DNA of 64,000 nucleotides from Gigantopelta aegis (taxonomy: Eukaryota > Mollusca > Gastropoda > Neomphalida > Peltospiridae): the NCBI RefSeq assembly GCF_016097555.1, contig NC_054702.1, positions 103,368,973 to 103,432,972 on the forward strand, written 5' to 3'. The position numbers and the translations under genes were made by a program. Shown in pieces: positions 23,117-33,807 of this stretch. The notes under the pieces are model-generated. The model made no database searches and was not told where the DNA came from. It saw only the letters and a program-made list of their open reading frames with translations. Positions within the stretch are counted from its first letter, which is position 1. Each line of letters begins with the position of its first letter.

Positions 23117-24933
23117 CCTAGCGGAAACGACCGCTGGACTGCTCCCAATGTCTTATACAAAGACGTGGACAAAACCTTCGCCGCAGACAACAGTTTCCCG
23201 GTAGCTAACGCCGCCGGAAACTCTTCCACCACCTCCCCCAAAATACGATCGCTACCCGTAATCAAAGCATCAATCTCCGCAAGAGATTCACGCGCCTCAT
23301 GTGCTAACAGCAAGCCGAAATCCTGCCACGGAGCGTCTGTCGCTAAAGGCCGGTTTCCAAACGAAACACCCTTGTAAGACTGAACAGCCTCCTCCGACGG
23401 AATTGCATCCGCGCACACCAGTCGGACCTGTTCCCGTACAAAACCAAGAACCGCCTGGTAATCATAATCGCCGTCTGGCATACCATCAGCCAAATTGGGA
23501 ATCTCGTCAAGCACCGAACCTGGTGCCGACCCTTCCCCCGAACCACCCACTGATTCGGAGGGAAAATCCTCTTCATGCACTGACCGTAACGGAAACGAAA
23601 CTGCATTGGCAGGACAATGCGGACCGGCCGAATCTGCAAACTGGTCCAACCCCGGTCTCGCTGGAAACCCTGGCGGTGGAGGGACTGGTGGAGGCGATTC
23701 CCCTAGGCAGGCCATGAAATTCTCAAAAAGAGAAACATAGTCCCCCCGAGTCCGCCCCTGAGGGCGACCCGAAACCATCGGACCCTGAACGAAAGGTTCC
23801 GCCCACGCAGTCGAGGGATAACGCCTGGAACCTCTACCCCGATCTGACAGGTCCGGATTGACCATCGGTGTAGACACAGGCGCACCCAAGAAAGCTGCAG
23901 TTTCCCTGATCCCTGCCGAAACAAAGGGACTGGTGGTGTCGGTTGAACCGGACTGTCAGGAAATTCGTACACGTACGAATCCTGCGCCGAATTCTGAACC
24001 CAACGTACCACGTGTGGATTAGCCAACCCAGTTGACATAGCCACATGCAAACGATCTAAAAGTTGATGATGCTGTACAGGCGCCCCAACAACAGAAGGGA
24101 CGCCCACTGGCGTCGCACCCGAAACAACGCCACCCGGCTCCGTGACCGAGACAACGTTGTCAGACTTCGCGATTTCGCCAAGTGGCTCGATCACCGAAGT
24201 AGCACCAAAAGACGCGTTGGTCGAAACGGCCCCCTCGGACGCCACGACCAACCCTGCACCAGAAATCTGGTGAGACAAACGGCGCCGCAAAGCGGACTTC
24301 ATTCTAGAGCTAATCGACCCCTCCACAGAACCGATAACCCTGCCCCCATCAGCAAGATGGGAGTCGGAACTGAGAGACACAGTCGTTCCTGCCACAACTG
24401 CACTCCCTCCGACTGACGCCCCCGTTACAACCGTAACCGGCGCTGCCTCCACCGGCGGAGGCAAAAGCAAATCCCCAGGTGGAACGGAGCCCAACCAGAA
24501 GAAACCTGAAGCAGGGAGCAACAGCGCCCCTCCGCGCCAAGCGGCGCTTCAGGTTTACTGGTATCACCATGAAGATGGCGAACAGACGAGGAGGCACCCT
24601 TGCGCCTACCACTTATCCGCGAGCTCTTTGAACTGGACACTTGCCGACCGAAGGCAAATCGGTATGGAGCACGACCCCGGAGGTTGCCACTGTGGTCCGC
24701 CCGTCCCGTTCACATCTAATCATCCTCTTACGCTCGGCGTCTTTTGACAGCTTCTTAGCCTTCCCCCACGTGGAGGGGGACCAATTTACTCAGATATGAC
24801 ACTGGCGTTCCAAACAACAAGAACGACATGCCCGACATAACAAATGCTGATCAAACTGGGGCAGTCGTTTAAGACAACCCCCCTCGCCACACACAACCAA
24901 CCGGTTGGAGCCCGAGGAAGCCGTGTCAGACAT
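23113..24933 (-). pseudogene. DIRS gag-like ORF, fragmented
   Basis: The candidate start MSDTASSGSNRL at 24933 leads into a cysteine/histidine cluster (VCGEGGCLKR...HLLCRACRSCCLERQC) like the N-terminal zinc-finger of DIRS gag proteins. A TGA at 24790 interrupts it, after which WGKAKKLSKDAERKR continues in the same frame. Later pieces are in other frames: a Ser/Val/Gly-rich segment at 24521-23900, then a C-terminal segment (23889-23113) with DYVSLFENF and EVVEEFPAALATGKLLSAAK. At least two frame changes are needed to read through it. Assignment rests on position and zinc-cluster composition, less securely than for RT and recombinase. Confidence 0.65.
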
Positions 24934-25059
24934 TAACCCCCTGTGTAAATCACCCAAAAGACCTCGTATGACAGAGTAAAACAAAATTACAAATTAATAA
25001 ACAATTTAACAATTTGACAAAAATTTTACTACAGAACTCGAACACGACTGCAATGAAGG

Positions 25060-25189
25060 ACTGTAGAATCAATAACGAGGATATACGGTCTACCCATGGC
25101 AAGGGGGGATAATTATGCAGTGGAGGTTATAACTCAGGGTCGTATAGCATTGTTGTTGTGCTAGTATGGTAAGTTGAATAAGACTATTA
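25060..25189. repeat. DIRS 5'-side inverted terminal repeat
   Basis: Complement of 19371-19505 lacking the 23-bp palindromic extra segment. Its outer bases AGTCTTATTCAACTTACC (read on the minus strand) reappear in the internal complementary region, which defines the boundary at about 25189. Confidence 0.88.
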
Positions 25190-25619
25190 ACTGTTTTGAC
25201 AATGATTCGTGATTATATACTACCTTGATTCTGCCTTGTACAGCAGTACGTTTTGGTAACTACACTTATAATGTGTTCACTGATGGGATACCAAATTATG
25301 TATGGTACACCATATGTAGAGAGAAAATGAAAGGAACATTTATTTAGTGACTTTAATACAAATTAGAATAAAATAGAATAGAATAGAAAAATACATCGGC
25401 TATTGGATGTCAAACTTAATACAAATTAAGTCACATGGTCTAAAGTGTAAGAGAAAAAGAAAATGCTTCTAGCAAATATACCTAAAAAAACAATTTAGAA
25501 TTACTTGAGGGAGCTTTAACTTAATGATTTCTAATGTTTTAAAACCAATATACCATAGCCTTTGATATGCAGCCCATTTGAATTGAGGGAAACCCCCTGA
25601 CCCACAAACAGAAGCCTAC

Positions 25620-28600
25620 CTTGATTCCTTTCAGGCAGCCTGCTGATTCTCCAGACCACAGCCTTAAAGAGATTTTCATACTTGGCAGTGCCTGTTGATG
25701 CTTCCATCAAAGTTGGTGTCATCACACCCTGAGCCATCATGGTAAGTCTCTCCAGTCCCTTGATCTTTCCAGGCTTTCTAGTTTGGGATTTATAGGATCC
25801 ATACCCAAACCGTTTCTCATAACGGAAAAGGTAAACCCAAGTGTCTGGAATGGGAAATCTAATTTCTATATCCTCACAAGGAAACTGTCCATGTTTTTTA
25901 CTATTGGCATGATAACCTGTGACCAACATGTCACATCTGATTTCAAAGTGTCGTCCTTTTACAATCTGCTGAATTCTCATCTGCATGGGAAGTTCACGGT
26001 TATCTTTGGGTCGAACCCTGAATCTGAGCAGTTCAAACTGACAAGCATCCAGTGGCTGAAACTTCAGTGTGTTGGTTTTTGCATATTCATCAAGATCGAC
26101 AGAGCAGTGAAATTCAGGATTTTCTATTTTGATCCAGTCTTCAGTTTTCACTGGGATAATGTCATGACGACCAACAACCTCACGTCCTTTTCGTCTTTTA
26201 TCATTCATTCCGAGTTCACAAACTGGCATCCCAGTAACAAATGCAAGAAAGAATACCCGCACTCTTGCTTTCTGAGTTAACACATGGCCATCTTTGTCAA
26301 CAGTAGCAAAGTACTCATCCCAAACCTCTGCCTGGCATTCATCCTTTGTGTATGTTAGCGTCTTTTCTCTGTGAGCCTCCAACATCATAAAAGCATCTTC
26401 CACTTCATATACAAATGTCCTCAAGTTTTCTTCATTCAAGCTGCCAAACTTGAGCAATTCTGAAACCTGCGGTGCATGATCAAGGATCATTGTTGGTTTG
26501 GGTTTCCGCACAAAGGAAGGAGTTATTCGTTCAGATCTTATTCCCACTCGCTCTCTGTAAAACAAATACTGGATCTTTACAGTGTGGATCTTGCCATACT
26601 GGTCAAACTGCTGCAAAGCCACGTCAGAGATTGAGTAGCATGGCTGCAGTGGAAGTTCTTGAAAAGCATCAGTGTCCTTTTCGTCACTGAACAACTTTAA
26701 TACTGGACCATCATTTTGTTTCAGTAGCTTCACAAATACAGTTTTCCAGAATCTATTTCCTGCCAGTTTTTTCTTCGTGGGTTGTCTCAGCATTAATCTC
26801 CATCCAGTCCCTTCATATTTAGGATGAAATTCCTCTAATGGTTCCAGACTCTCAGCTTCTTCTGGGGTGCTGTTTTCAGAAGACATGCTTTTCAGCATCT
26901 CACGGGGCTCCTTGTTTTTAATTCCTTCTTCAACAACTTGAAACTTTGCAAAGTTTTCTTCTGGTGGCGAATCTCTGTCAAATGGATTTTCTCTTTGAGG
27001 CATCTGTGGAGATTTTGTAGGTTTTGTTGGTGGTGGTGGTAATGCAGGTACTGGACCAGAAGCAACTTTAGCACTATCTGCTGATCTTATTTCAAGCATG
27101 AATCCCTCTGTTTCCTTGTCTTCTTCAGTTTGGTTGAGATTATCGTAAGTGGAATTGTTGAGATTAGGATCCTGTGAAACTGGTCCAAGTCCTTTAGTAA
27201 GCTGATCTTCTGGATGTTCTCCATCTACAATTGTAGCAAATGGATCAAACGTATTTCCACAATCCATTTTCACTTCTTCTTGTGCTGTCTCTGCTCCAAA
27301 TAATAGGTTACTATCTCCACCAGTGGAAGATGGAACTACACTATCCCCAAATGCTGCTGATGCATCACCAAAAGTGGAATCATCAAAGAATGGGTTTGGT
27401 TTTTGAGATGCAGCTGCAATATTTTCAAAGCTTGCTGTCAGGAAAGGATTAGTTGGTTTTGTATCCAGCTGGTCTGTTTCGCCTCCTTGAGCTGATGCAA
27501 CAATCACAGTTTCAGCAGTGAATGCATCATTCTGAAAAGGGTTTGCTGCAGAAGCTGTGCCTGTATGTGTTCCCCAAACACTGGAAGCATCTGCAGACGC
27601 CACGGGTGCACATTTTTCAAAGAAGCCATCATCTTCAAAATCCATATTTTGCTGAAAGTTTGTCTTATCATTCATTGTAGTAAAATTCACTTTATTCTGT
27701 TTGCTGTCACTGTCCATAAATGGGTTGTTGCCTGAAGCAGCTGTGACATTAACATCAGTTTTATCACCAAAAGCTGTGGTATCTTCAAAGGCTGAAGTAC
27801 CTGCCAATTTATCAAATGTATCATTTGCAGCAGTTTGTTCCGAAGCAGATTTTGCCTGAGATTCAAATGGATCCAGCTGATCCATTTTGCTGCTTGGCTG
27901 AGATGCAAATGGATCTATTTGTTCAATAGTAGATCCGAATAGGTCGTTTTTCTTTTCTGTAATGTTTTCTTGAACATGGTTCACATTTGTATTTGGTTGG
28001 GAAGCAAAAGGATCAAGCACATCCATATTTGTGCTTGGGTGTTCTGGTGTAATTGACATTGGCTGACTTCCAAAAGGGTCAGTTTGTTTACCGCCAAAAG
28101 AGTCGGTTTGTTTACTTTCAAAAGGGTCAAGTTGTTTACTACTGTCAAAAGGGTCAAGTTGTTTACTGTCAAAAGGGTCAGTTTGTTTACTGCCAAATGG
28201 TTCAGGTTGATTACTGCTAAACAGATCAGCTTGGTTACTTCCAAACGGGTCAATATGTTTCATATCAGTGACTGAAACTTGTTCCTTTTGGGATACATCT
28301 GATGACTTGTTTCTTTCACTTATGGATCCCCAAATACCATCTAACTGATCATCCTTGGTTTCACTTCGAAATGGGTCAAGAGATGCATTCTTGTTTTCCA
28401 TATCACTGTCTAAAGATGGAATTAGTTCCGAATGAAAAGGATTTTTAGACTTTAGTAAAAACTGATGTTGCTGCTCCTCACTAACTTGATTGACACCCCA
28501 CTGAAGAAAATCATCCACAAGACTTTTAGCTAGATCTGATACTGCGGTGCTGTCTGGAACCAACTGATCTTGATTGTGAATTGTGTCATCAAATGAAAGA

Positions 28601-29736
28601 GGACTAGGGCACAAAGAAGACTGGGCACTGCTCTGGTATGACCCAAAGAACCATTCATTTGCAGGATCTTGAGAAGGCTGAGTCTGAGCTGGTGAAGCCG
28701 AATTACTGAGCAGATCTCCAAGACCCAAAAGATCTTCATTGACAATGATTGAGGAATGAGACTGTTCTACATTAGAAACAGGTTCATCAGAACACAGACC
28801 TAACAGATCCACCTCAGCAGGTGTTGTTGTCTTTTGATGTTCTGTTTGTAATGGTTTTTCAAAGTCTAAGATATCGGCAAAAGGTTCGTGCTCCATACCT
28901 GCACTTGATCGTCGGCTGTTTATTGGTGGTTTTGGTGTTTGGCTAGGAGAAGGCTCTGGAGTTACTTTAAGATGAGGTAGCTCTTTCTGTAGAGTTATGA
29001 GAGTTGACAATTCACTATCTTCATTACCATTGTCATCACATGACATCAAATCCAAAAAATCATGTTCTTCAGGGTGTTCTTTTTCTTCCTCAACAGTCAG
29101 ACTTTGAGATTCATCATCATCACCAAAGCGAGTCCAAGATAAGGCTTTTGAATCCTTGGCATCTGGAGACGTCTGACCAGTAGGAGAAATATGCCCAGAA
29201 GATAGTTTTCCTAAAGCTGATTGTGTCTTCAGTACATTAGACTTTATTCTATCTTGCATCTGCAGGAAGGCCTGCCAGTGTTCAGACTTCAGTTTAACAC
29301 TTTCATCAACAGAATCTTCTGATGACAATTCATGTGTAAGTATTTCTTGTGAAGGTGACTTTGAAGGAGATTTTGAATGGAACTTACTAGGAGATTTAGC
29401 TCTTTTATGAAGAAATCCAAGCTTTTTTGTACCTTTGGGTTTCTTCAAATGACTGCCTTTTGGTAAATGTTCGCTTGGACTTTTCAATAAATCAGATTTT
29501 GCTGTGTCCTCACTAGAATCTTTTGCTGAATCACTCTTAAAGGCAGTTTCTTCAGAATTTTTCACATCACTACTTTCAGATGGTTGCTGAAGTGTAGAAA
29601 CAAACTTAGGTGGTGGAGGTCGAGCTGGAGGAGGTGGTCTAGCGGGGGGCTTTTTAACAAACACATTTTCGCTGTCCTTAGTCAGTGGTGAATCTGGAAC
29701 AAGGTTTGCAGAGTCATCCCAAGACCCTGTGGACAT
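25620..29736 (-). CDS. Stonin / stoned-B-like endocytic adaptor, main coding exon
   Basis: It encodes residues 1-1372 of a predicted 1,456-residue protein. Stonins are clathrin-pit adaptors that sort synaptotagmin for endocytosis. Visible features: proline-rich stretch (28-44), basic KSPSK repeats (about 112-130), six NPF motifs (N432, 671, 732, 763, 781, 917) for EH-domain partners, and about ten DPF motifs for the AP-2 appendage, several in a tandem DPF(D/E/G)SKQ array (about 496-560). A stonin homology domain follows at about 960-1110 (YEGTGWRLMLRQPTKKKLAG, FWKTVFVKL), then a mu-homology domain from about 1110 (CSVDLDEYAKTNTLKFQPLD, FELLRFRVRP). The start is supported by an in-frame TGA six codons upstream and an acceptor TTTTCAG ending at 29757. 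The exon ends at donor CAAG|GTAGGC. It is longer than vertebrate stonin-2 (about 900 residues), mostly in the disordered N-terminal half. Confidence 0.95.
28070..28265 (-). repeat. Coding minisatellite within the stonin exon
   Basis: A repeat of about 24-27 bp encodes variations of DPFGSKQTD/DPFDSKQLD. On the plus strand the word AAAAGGGTCA followed by GTTTACT recurs at regular spacing between 28070 and 28200. Unit lengths stay in frame, so the number of AP-2-binding-type DPF motifs can change without breaking the protein. Confidence 0.8.
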
Positions 29737-29887
29737 GTCGGGACCACAGATTCAACCTGAAAATAGCAAACAATAATAAACTAAATTAAATATAATGTAA
29801 CACAACAGGATCAACCTGCAAACAGTAATACACTAAAGTCAATGTACTAATTTGAGATAATGAAATCAATTTGAAAATAGCAAACAA

Positions 29888-30323
29888 CTGGACTGGACTG
29901 ATTGTTTAACGTGCACATTCAGAGCAAGCTGTTGTAGCGCATGCCTGTCCTGGGCACAGGTACCAGCCTCGGCTGGCTCTTCTGTCCAGGACAAGAAAGG
30001 TGGGGGGGGGGGGGGGGGGAGAGGAGAGACGGGGTAGGAGGAGGGACCGCCTGCAATGGTAGGTGCAAGGGAGCACCAGCAGTCTGACCATGGCCGGTAA
30101 CAGGCGGGGAGTGGTATGGTGCTATGGAATTTGGAATGTCCCGTAGGATTGAGCCAAAGAGAAAGGGTGCACATTTTTTATGAAGGATTTTAGGTGCAAT
30201 TTGAAACGGTTGATCTAACATGAAAAAAGGTAGGGAGCTATGAATAGGTTTGGAAGTTTAGTAGGCCGAGAGTAGCTCAGTGATTAGACCTAACTTGTGC
30301 TGGTGTGTCTCCCTAGGTTGCCC
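29888..30323. mobile_element. 436-bp insertion of unknown family in the array
   Basis: Flanked by the 11-bp direct repeat ATAGCAAACAA (29877-29887 and 30324-30334). It is GC-rich relative to its surroundings, with a G17 run near 30002, a CTGTCCTGGGCACAGG phrase and, near 30275, GAGAGTAGCTCAGTGATTAG, which resembles a tRNA A-box region. Open frames here are proline- and glycine-rich artefacts of the G-run. It could be a SINE variant; the family is not established. Confidence 0.55.
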
Positions 30324-30558
30324 ATAGCAAACAATAATAAACTAAATTAAATATAATGTAACACAACAGGATCGATCACCCTGCAAACAGTATGCAAACA
30401 CCAAATGTAATGTAATAATGTAATTTCAATGTAATAATGAAAGCTAATGAGATCAACCTAAACATAGCAAACAATAATTAATAAATAAATTAAACTCAGT
30501 GTGACATCAATGTAATACAATGGAATCAACCTGAAAACAGTAATACACAAAAATTCAA

Positions 30559-31090
30559 TTTATCCTGCAACCACTGTTTCTAGGCAAACAATAATAATAC
30601 ACTAAACTCAATGTAATAATGCATGATATTGAAATCAACCTGAAAATTGCAAGTTTACAATAATTTATAAATACATTAAATTCAGTGTGACAATATAATG
30701 GGGATCGACCTGCAGACAGTAATATGTAAAACTCTATTTATCCTGCAACCACTGTTTCTAGGCAAACAATAATAATACACTAAACTCAATGTAATAATGC
30801 ATGATATTGAAATCAACCTGAAAATTGCAAGTTTACAATAATTTATAAATACATTAAATTCAGTGTGACAATTAATGGGGATCGACTGCAGACAGTAATA
30901 TGTAAAACTCTATTTATCCTGCAACCACTGTTTCTAGGCAAACAATAATAATACACTAAACTCAATGTAATAATGCATGATATTGAAATCAACCTGAAAA
31001 TTGCAAGTTTACAATAATTTATAAATACATTAAATTCAGTGTGACAATATAATGGGGATCGACCTGCAGACAGTAATATGTAAAACTCTA
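30559..31090. repeat. 178-bp tandem repeat, three copies
   Basis: Units starting TTTATCCTGCAACCACTG begin at 30559, 30737 and 30913 (178, 176 and 178 bp), followed at 31091 by the same start leading into MITE family B copy 2. Each unit contains one or two acceptor-like words. The copies are almost identical, so this duplication is more recent than the rest of the array. Confidence 0.88.
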
Positions 31091-31410
31091 TTTATCCTGC
31101 AGCCACTGTTTCTACTGACAGATTATGAGGACCGATCAAAGCAAATAACAAACGTATACTAGAAGATATAAATCAAATGGACAATTTTGTAACATATCAT
31201 AGTTGAAGTAAACAAAAATAATAGTTTTTCTCCCACACTTTGTTATGGATTAGAGGATAAAAATAATAACTAATTAATGACGTAGAACGTCAGCTTTATC
31301 CTGTTCAGGCTGAATGGGATATTCTGCGCCGCAATTAGCTTCACGTCATTTCCCATTCTTACCGTCACAGGATAAAGCTGATACCCTACATCATCAACTA
31401 GTTATTGTCT
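31091..31410. mobile_element. MITE-like repeat, family B, copy 2
   Basis: It begins TTTATCCTGCAGCCACTG and contains the internal inverted repeat AATAACTAATTAATGACGTA...GCTTTATCCTGT versus ACAGGATAAAGC...CAACTAGTTATT. It matches 7499-7852 at both ends, with a diverged middle. The tandem 178-bp units immediately before it share its first 24 bases, so they probably grew from a copy of this element. Confidence 0.65.
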
Positions 31411-31510
31411 ATGTAACAATGTAACATAATGAGATTAACATGAAAATAGCAAACAATAATAGATTAAACAAAAATTCCTAAAGGCTGGTTTGGGGATCAG
31501 CCTACAAACA

Positions 31511-32149
31511 GTAATACTCTAAACTTTACCTGACAATGTAACACAATAGCCAAAATTAATACATTAAACTAAATACAACAATGTTATTACTTAAGTTAGA
31601 AGAAATAAAATAAACTAACCTGAGAGACATAACTCAGTTATGAAGTATTCAGACTAAATATTTGTTAAAATTTAAAAAAAAAAAAAAAAAAAAAACCTCC
31701 TGATGGTGGCCATTAATAAGTTATTAAATATTTTAAAAGTTATTCTTGAATTATTGTCAGATTACCTAAGGGACACATTCTATACAGATATGTTTTAAAT
31801 TTATAAGAAAAAAAATGTTAGGAATTTTTTCTTCTTCTCTTCTCTCTTTCTTTTTTCTTTATTAGGAGTAATTGTGATGACAGTCTATGCTCTGTAACCA
31901 TTATATACACAAAGAAACAAGTTAAGCACCCCCTGTATTTTTCACAATGACTTGTCTTACGAGGTTTGGCGTTAAAAGCCTGATAACATAACCTTGGAAA
32001 AACAAATGTGGTTTGCAAGACTACATCTTTGACAGTAAGAAAACATAACAAGTGTATCCAGTTTTGAAATTTTAATCATGATTCTGAGAAGAATTCCAAT
32101 ATGCTGTATTTGAGCCAAAAACTGAGGCACAATAAGTATGGAGGTGCAG
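31511..32149. other. AT-rich intronic or intergenic DNA
   Basis: An A21 run lies near 31672 and a polypyrimidine stretch near 31827-31860. On the minus strand CTCTCAG|GTTAGT near 31620 has the form of a splice donor, but it also matches the repeated CAGGTT core of the adjacent array, so it is weak evidence for a leader exon. Confidence 0.35.
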
Positions 32150-32885
32150 AGTTAAAAACACAAGTCAACATCATGATTGATGATGAAAAATGTCATTTGA
32201 AGTTCACAGATGACATTCATGACACAAATCATCAATAGCGGGTAAACCCACCACGTGCGTGGATGACAACTTCCACCCTTCGTCTCATCCCTCCAGTAAG
32301 TCATCTGATCTGCTGCATGGGCAACTGCTGCCATTCTCGATGAAGAGCTGCCTCTAATTGTGCCAGAGTCTGTACAGATGGGGTCAGTGCCTGTACTCGA
32401 TGCCCCAAGATGTCCCAAACATGCCCTAGCGGGTTTAGGTCAGGACTCATGGCCGGCCAGGGCAGGGTCGTCACAGCTTCAGTTTGGAGTAAAGCTGTTA
32501 CTGCTCAGGAACGATGTGGCTTAGCTTTGTCATCCATGTACAGAGGTCTGGTGGCTCGTGGATGGTTGTCAAAATGTGGCACAACAACTGGTTGCAGGAC
32601 GTTCGAATGTACTGATCACCATTGAGGTTGCCTTGGATGGTGACAAGATCCAGCTTACAATCATGTGATAGGCAACCCCAAACCATTACTGAACCTCCAC
32701 CATACGAGGTCATAGGTCGTATGTTCCTGGGTGTGTAGGCAGCATTTTTATGTCTCCAAACTCTCAATCGGTCATCTGTGACATGGAGCAGGAACCGGCT
32801 TTCGTTGGACCAATGGACTCTTTGCCAGGACCTCTGATTCCAACCTCTGTGGGCCAAACATCACGCTTAAACGAGGTCTCTTATG
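32150..32885 (-). pseudogene. Tc1/mariner transposase relic 2
   Basis: On the minus strand one frame reads HWSNESRFLLHVTDDRLRVW and GGGSVMVWGCLSHDCKLDLV. A second frame then carries GHVWDILGHRVQAL and EAALHREWQQLPMQQIR, ending MRRRVEVVIHARGGFTRY. These are the central and C-terminal parts of a Tc1 transposase. Frame changes, a stop in the C-terminal part and loss of the N-terminal DNA-binding region show that it is dead. Its 5' side stops abruptly near a SINE fragment at 32925. Confidence 0.88.
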
Positions 32886-32924
32886 ATGATCAGCAAGAAA
32901 GGGACGCTTGATGACCCTGGGATG

Positions 32925-33030
32925 CTGGGATGGTGCATATAAAAGATCCCTTGCTACTAATGGAAAATGTAAAAGGTTTCCTCTGTAAGACTATGTCAAA
33001 ATGGTGTCGTTAAACAAAACAAACTTTAAC
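32925..33030 (+). mobile_element. SINE fragment, family ii, 3' part
   Basis: It starts GGGATGGTGCATATAAAAGA, continues through GGTTTCCTCT and ends GTCGTTAAACAAAACAAACT. This is the 3' half of the SINE, directly next to the truncated side of Tc1 relic 2. Confidence 0.8.
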
Positions 33031-33229
33031 CAATTAAACAATGAAGTATTTTCTACAGCCTGCTCAAACTACGTAGTACCAGTCATTACACAAACCAGCA
33101 GTCTAAAACATCACAGCTATTTCCCAGCTTCACCAATACACCAACTAATCAATACACCAACAGGAAACCGCCATACTGTATACAACCCACACATAATTGG
33201 ACTGTACTACTACATGGACAATTTTTTTT

Positions 33230-33595
33230 AATTAATTTTTGTTTAACGACACCACTAGAGCACATTGATTTATTAATCATCGGCTACTGAATGTCAAACA
33301 TTTGGTAATGTTTACATATAGTCTTAGAGAGGAAACCTGCTACTTTTTTTTCCCATTAGTAGCATGGGATAGCACATACCACAGCCTTTGGTATACCAGT
33401 CGAGGTGCACTGGCTGTGATGAGAAATAGCCCACTAGAAATAGGCCACTAGAGCACATTGATTTTTTATTTTATCATCGGCTATTGGACATTAAACATAT
33501 GGTCATTCTGACACTGTTTTTCAGAGGAATTGATCCCACACTGATTGCACACCAAACAAGTGCTTTACCACTGGGTTACGACCTGCTTCAACTAA
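33230..33595 (-). mobile_element. Composite SINE copies, families ii and iii
   Basis: Plus strand: a reversed tail with CACTAGAGCACATTGATTTA, a truncated body to GAAATAGCCCACTAG, then a second CACTAGAGCACATTGATTTT with CATATGGTCATTCTGACACT, ending in a head-like TTTACCACTGGGTTACGACC. Two partial copies are joined. A related unique sequence (ACACCAACTAATCAATACAC type) appears on both sides at about 33045-33215 and 33590-33665, so the composite probably interrupted or duplicated that sequence. Confidence 0.7.
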
Positions 33596-33807
33596 TCAAT
33601 ACACCCAACTGAAAACCGACACACTGAAAATAACCCACAATTAACTTGACTCAACTACTACAATTGCAAACATTGTACCATAACTTGTGCTGAATCAGTG
33701 AAGATCTCCACAAAATATCAGAAACATATTTGATTAATTATAGTAATCATTAATGTTTATTTTCAAGTTACAAACAACAACAAAAATATTATAACATAAA
33801 TAAAAGT

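Larger units (their letters stand above)
19351..25189 (-). mobile_element. DIRS1-like tyrosine-recombinase retrotransposon
   Basis: A 5.84-kb element on the minus strand. Terminal inverted repeats share ACTAGCACAACAACAATGCT, CGACCCTGAG and GGGTAGACCGTATATCCTC. Next to the left (3') repeat lies an internal complementary region joining the complements of both outer ends, the structure used by DIRS1 elements to form a circular intermediate. Between the repeats, reading downward, are gag-like, RT/RNase H, possible methyltransferase-like and tyrosine recombinase regions. The sequence is visibly GC-richer than its surroundings. gag and RT carry frameshifts and stops, so the copy is not autonomous. 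It sits in sense orientation inside the stonin intron. Confidence 0.93.
11409..25619 (-). other. Terminal intron of the stonin-like gene, 14.2 kb
   Basis: The donor is CAAG|GTAGGC at 25620/25619 and the acceptor is TTTTTCAG|GT at 11409/11408, both on the minus strand; phase 1. The intron contains a Tc1 relic with an insertion, a pogo relic, a LINE tail, several MITEs and a 5.8-kb DIRS-like element transcribed in the same direction as the host gene. Much of its length is therefore transposon-derived. Confidence 0.85.
29751..31510. repeat. Degenerate array carrying the exon's splice-acceptor motif
   Basis: The plus-strand word AACCTGMAAAYAGYAAAC and close variants recur at about 29754, 29811, 29866, 30370, 30451, 30525, 30637, 30706, 30813, 30883, 30990, 31060, 31430 and 31495. 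It is usually preceded by GATC or AATC and followed by AATAATA and an AT-rich spacer containing CAATGTAATAATG. On the gene strand the word reads as a short pyrimidine tract plus CAG|GTT, and the copy at 29751 is the real acceptor of the start-codon exon. The array is interrupted by an insertion (29888-30323) and includes the 178-bp units below. Confidence 0.75.

Noticed and set aside
21227..24416. Plus-strand open frames of 100-138 codons opposite the DIRS element
   Set aside because: They are antisense shadows of the GC-rich gag/RT/recombinase region with no recognisable domains.
25531..25619. Continuation of the stonin frame beyond 25620 (29 residues)
   Set aside because: It is read-through past a good splice donor; the residues do not resemble the family, and the true continuation is in the 11155-11408 exon.
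25783..26280. Plus-strand 165-codon frame
   Set aside because: It is the antisense shadow of the stonin mu-homology domain exon.
29866..30221. Minus-strand proline-rich frames near 30 kb
   Set aside because: The proline runs are generated by a G-rich stretch inside an insertion; two different frames show the same effect.
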